A stretch of DNA of 15,602 nucleotides from an uncultured Solobacterium sp. GTDB lineage: Bacteria; Bacillota_I; Bacilli_A; Erysipelotrichales; Erysipelotrichaceae. The stretch spans positions 1-15,602 of the forward strand of contig CAJOLG010000027.1 of the NCBI GenBank assembly GCA_905235315.1, read 5' to 3'. This document shows positions 13,389 through 15,602 of this stretch, piece by piece. The notes under the pieces are model-generated. The model saw only the letters and a program-made list of their open reading frames with translations. It did not search any database and was not told the origin of the DNA. The position numbers were made by a program, and so were the translations under genes. The stretch's first letter is position 1. Each line of letters opens with the position of its first letter.

Positions 13389-13438
13389 GGGGCTGTAAAA
13401 AAACCTCCGGTTTAAAGCCGGAGGTTTTTTACAGCCCC
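13389..13438. terminator. Long bidirectional terminator between convergent genes
   Basis: A near-perfect 50-base inverted repeat has a CCTCCGG/CCGGAGG core and A-run/T-run flanks, extended by GGGGCTGT/ACAGCCCC. The only asymmetry is seven A against six T. It serves the oxidoreductase (plus) and the CYTH fusion gene (minus). Confidence 0.93.
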
Positions 13439-13446
13439 TTTTCTGT

Positions 13447-14550
13447 TTATCCATGCATTACGGAAGCGAGATAGGAATTCTTGTATTCGGGGTCTCCGGT
13501 CACCTCACGGATGATTTTGAACTCATCCGGGAACCGGATCTCATCGTTCTCATCCTGGAGTTCGATTTCAAGAATCGCCTTGTCCTGCCAGAACGGGTAG
13601 ATATCCAGTTCGAAGTACTGATTGTCATAGGTCAGGCAGTAGCGGGTCTTCCGGATCGGACGTTTTGCGGGATCAGCCTCCATCAGAAGATCGATGTACT
13701 GATTCTGTGTAAGCCGTTCTTCCACTTCAATGCGTTTGACATCCGAAATCGGACGTTTTGACGTCATGTAATACGTATAGTGTCCCTTCTCGCCGCGCTG
13801 GCGTACCCGAAGTTCTTCTCCCGCAGGCGCATTGAGATAGGTCTGGATGATCTCCACCTTATGGCAGCTGCTCTGCTGTTCGAGAACGGAGAGATCCGGG
13901 AATTCCACAAGGAACTTGCGCTCGATTTCAAACGGCCCGCGGTCTGCCCCGATGATTCCGGACATCTCCGCAATCAGCCGTTTCAGTTTTTCATTGAAGT
14001 CGGTCTCATTCCCGATAACGCGCAGATGCGGATGCCCGGTCCAGGCGGCTTCAATCCGGTCATCCAGGTCGATTGCCTGTTCAACGGATTCAATGCGCGC
14101 CTCATTATTCTCGGTGGTGTAAAACTGCACTGCGCCTTTTGCGGCAGTCACAAGGTGGAATACCGCATCATACGAATCCCGCACTTCCACTTCATTGAGA
14201 TTCATCAGCCCAAGGATTTTCTGAAACTCTTCTTCGGTCATATATGCCCGGTTGTCAATCATTCCCCGGTCACAGACAATCAGGATCTTGTCTTCCTTCA
14301 TCGTCTTCGCCGCATTGTAAAAAACCTGTTCTTTTTCAAACTGCAGACGCATCTGACCGACCTGATAGTCATAATTCGATCCGCAGGTCCACGGCGCCAC
14401 CCCGCCGGTGATCAGCTCCGTTGCGGTCTCCGGCACAAACAGAACCTTGAATCCGGACTTGGCAAATGAATTCTGTATCCAGCTGAGTGCTGTGGTTTTG
14501 CCGGCACAGGGGCCGCCGGTGATGACTACCTTCTTAATCGTTTTTGACAT
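13447..14550 (-). CDS. P-loop ATPase (AAA_28-like) fused to a CYTH triphosphate-tunnel domain
   Basis: The protein has 367 residues. The N-terminal half carries a Walker A motif, GGPCAGKTT (12-20), and a Walker B-like ILIVCDRGMID (89-99), as in AAA_28/nucleotide-kinase-like P-loop domains. The C-terminal half (about 206-367) is a CYTH domain beginning with the signature EIERK (E208, E210, K212). It continues with RVRQRG (248-253), K265, ELDIY (314-318) and LEIEL (327-331), the charged residues that line a triphosphate tunnel. CYTH proteins hydrolyse inorganic triphosphate or thiamine triphosphate, or make cAMP. Fusion to a kinase-like P-loop domain recalls the plant TTM proteins. GAGGAT lies about ten bases before the ATG. 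It is monocistronic, with terminators on both sides. The true substrate is unknown. Confidence 0.88.
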   Translation of the reverse strand: MSKTIKKVVITGGPCAGKTTALSWIQNSFAKSGFKVLFVPETATELITGGVAPWTCGSNYDYQVGQMRLQFEKEQVFYNAAKTMKEDKILIVCDRGMIDNRAYMTEEEFQKILGLMNLNEVEVRDSYDAVFHLVTAAKGAVQFYTTENNEARIESVEQAIDLDDRIEAAWTGHPHLRVIGNETDFNEKLKRLIAEMSGIIGADRGPFEIERKFLVEFPDLSVLEQQSSCHKVEIIQTYLNAPAGEELRVRQRGEKGHYTYYMTSKRPISDVKRIEVEERLTQNQYIDLLMEADPAKRPIRKTRYCLTYDNQYFELDIYPFWQDKAILEIELQDENDEIRFPDEFKIIREVTGDPEYKNSYLASVMHG

Positions 14551-14617
14551 AGCAGCTGATCCTCATTCCTTCTCTATTTTATATCACCATGCCAAGGACA
14601 GGACCGGTAAACTTTTA

Positions 14618-14651
14618 TAAAAAAAGAAGCACATCCCAGCAGATGCACTTC
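14618..14651 (-). terminator. Intrinsic terminator after the PTS EIIC-like gene
   Basis: On the minus strand GAAGTGCATC (14651-14642) pairs with GATGTGCTTC (14635-14626), fully paired with two G-U wobbles, followed by seven T residues. It lies 27 bases after the stop at 14679. Confidence 0.88.
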
Positions 14652-14678
14652 GATTTATCCGGGTTTTTTACGGTTCAG

Positions 14679-15602
14679 TTACAGTGTGAGATCGCCCTCT
14701 TTGACCCATCCGAGTTTTACGCATACCGAATTGATCAGCGGCGCAAGAACAGCCGGAAGAACAAACGAGATCAGGATCAGGCCGAGCCAGTCAAACGCAC
14801 TCGGCGTGATCGCAGAAGCCCCCCGGGCCAGCGCGGCTTCACTCGGAGAGATCCATCCGGTCCAGACACCGATCTGCCCGCAGAACCCGCACGTTCCCAT
14901 GCCGGAGTTGATCGGGGCACCGTTCATCTGAAGATGAAACAGGCAGGTCGCAATCGGGCCTGTGACTGCGGATGTCAGAATCGGTGCGATCCAGATCCGC
15001 GGATTTTTGACAATATTCGGCATCTGCAGCATTGAGGTCCCGATTCCCTGGCTGATCAGACCGCCCCATTTGTTTTCTTTAAACGACATGACCGCAAAGC
15101 CGACCATCTGCGCGCAGCAGCCTGCGACAGCCGCTCCGCCCGCAAGGCCCGTGAGCCCGAGCACGGAACAGATCGCAGCAGAAGAGATCGGAAGCGTAAG
15201 CGCGATCCCAACCAGAACCGATACCGCAATTCCCATCCAGAACGGCTGGAGCTTGGTTGCTTCATCGATCAGAATTCCGAATGAGGCCGCAACGGTGCCG
15301 ATCGGCGGCGCAATGAGCTTTGCGAGGGCAACCCCGACAAAGATCGTTACCGCCGGGGTGACAAGAATATCCACCCTGGTTTCCTTGGATACGGCTTTCC
15401 CGCATTCTGCGGCAACGATCGCAATGATCAGAACCGCAAGCGGTCCGCCGGCTCCGCCTTCCGCATTTGCGGCATATCCGACCGCAGCCAGCGAAAACAG
15501 CACCATGGGATCTGCTTTAAGCGCATAGCCGATCGCCACAGCCATGGCAGGTCCGGAAACGTTCATCGCGTAGGTTCCGATATCCTCCAGAAACGGCCAT
15601 CC
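14679..15602 (-). CDS. PTS EIIC/PfoR-like membrane protein, 5' end cut by window
   Basis: 307 residues are visible. The frame stays open to base 15602 (beginning GWPFLEDIGTYAMNVSGPA), so the Met at 15566 is internal and the true start is outside. The protein is almost wholly hydrophobic with many membrane segments and Gly/Ala-rich turns. Recognisable stretches are EGGAGGPLAVLIIAIVAAE, PISSAAICSVLGLTGLAGGA and GMGTCGFCGQIGVWTGW. It matches my knowledge of the PTS_EIIC_2 family (COG3641, PfoR), annotated as PTS sugar transporter subunit IIC although many members lack partner EIIA/EIIB genes. None is seen here. It ends with SVCVKLGWVKEGDLTL. Substrate and real PTS activity are unknown. Confidence 0.82.
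   Translation of the reverse strand, partial: GWPFLEDIGTYAMNVSGPAMAVAIGYALKADPMVLFSLAAVGYAANAEGGAGGPLAVLIIAIVAAECGKAVSKETRVDILVTPAVTIFVGVALAKLIAPPIGTVAASFGILIDEATKLQPFWMGIAVSVLVGIALTLPISSAAICSVLGLTGLAGGAAVAGCCAQMVGFAVMSFKENKWGGLISQGIGTSMLQMPNIVKNPRIWIAPILTSAVTGPIATCLFHLQMNGAPINSGMGTCGFCGQIGVWTGWISPSEAALARGASAITPSAFDWLGLILISFVLPAVLAPLINSVCVKLGWVKEGDLTL

Overview
The window looks like chromosomal DNA of a Gram-positive anaerobe (Bacillota). Supporting signs are a class B sortase, a QueT-type ECF transporter subunit, AGGAGG-type ribosome binding sites, sigma-A-like promoters, compact intrinsic terminators, and several oxygen-sensitive-looking Fe-S flavoproteins. A moderately GC-rich gut Firmicute, perhaps of the Erysipelotrichia type, fits, but the sequence does not settle the taxon. 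I see no rRNA, tRNA, CRISPR array, IS element or phage gene. No gene-free stretch exceeds 300 bases; the longest (10284-10552) is a divergent control region.

Layout. From 1 to 3606 all genes lie on the minus strand: a zinc-ribbon protein, a class B sortase broken by a -1 frameshift, a NUDIX ADP-ribose pyrophosphatase, MTA/SAH nucleosidase, QueT (with its own promoter and hairpin leader), and a VanY-type peptidase cut by the window edge. From 3665 to 13438 lies the most interesting block: a 2Fe-2S flavoprotein reductase translationally coupled to a CrtI/RetSat-like FAD enzyme (minus), a divergent FadR-like GntR regulator (plus), citrate synthase (minus), a polyunsaturated fatty acid isomerase homologue (minus), and a divergent 938-residue multi-cluster Fe-S/FAD oxidoreductase (plus). 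From 13447 to the end are an AAA-ATPase/CYTH fusion and a PTS EIIC/PfoR-like membrane protein truncated by the window edge, both minus.

How it may work together. The gene at 8925-10280 resembles, as I remember it, the Cutibacterium acnes linoleate isomerase that makes trans-10,cis-12 conjugated linoleic acid. The regulator is FadR-like. Four perfect copies of the FadR-type operator TGGTNNNACCA occur, all in the two divergent control regions (6476-6588 and 10367-10476). Two of them sit at exactly the same place, TATAAT-N5-TGGTTAAACCA, in front of the CrtI-like operon and the 938-residue oxidoreductase. I infer a fatty-acid-responsive regulon for isomerising and then saturating dietary polyunsaturated fatty acids, with the CrtI-like protein as candidate reductase and the two Fe-S flavoproteins as electron suppliers. 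The isomerase call rests on strong sequence resemblance and the co-regulation on visible sites. The reductase role is a hypothesis.
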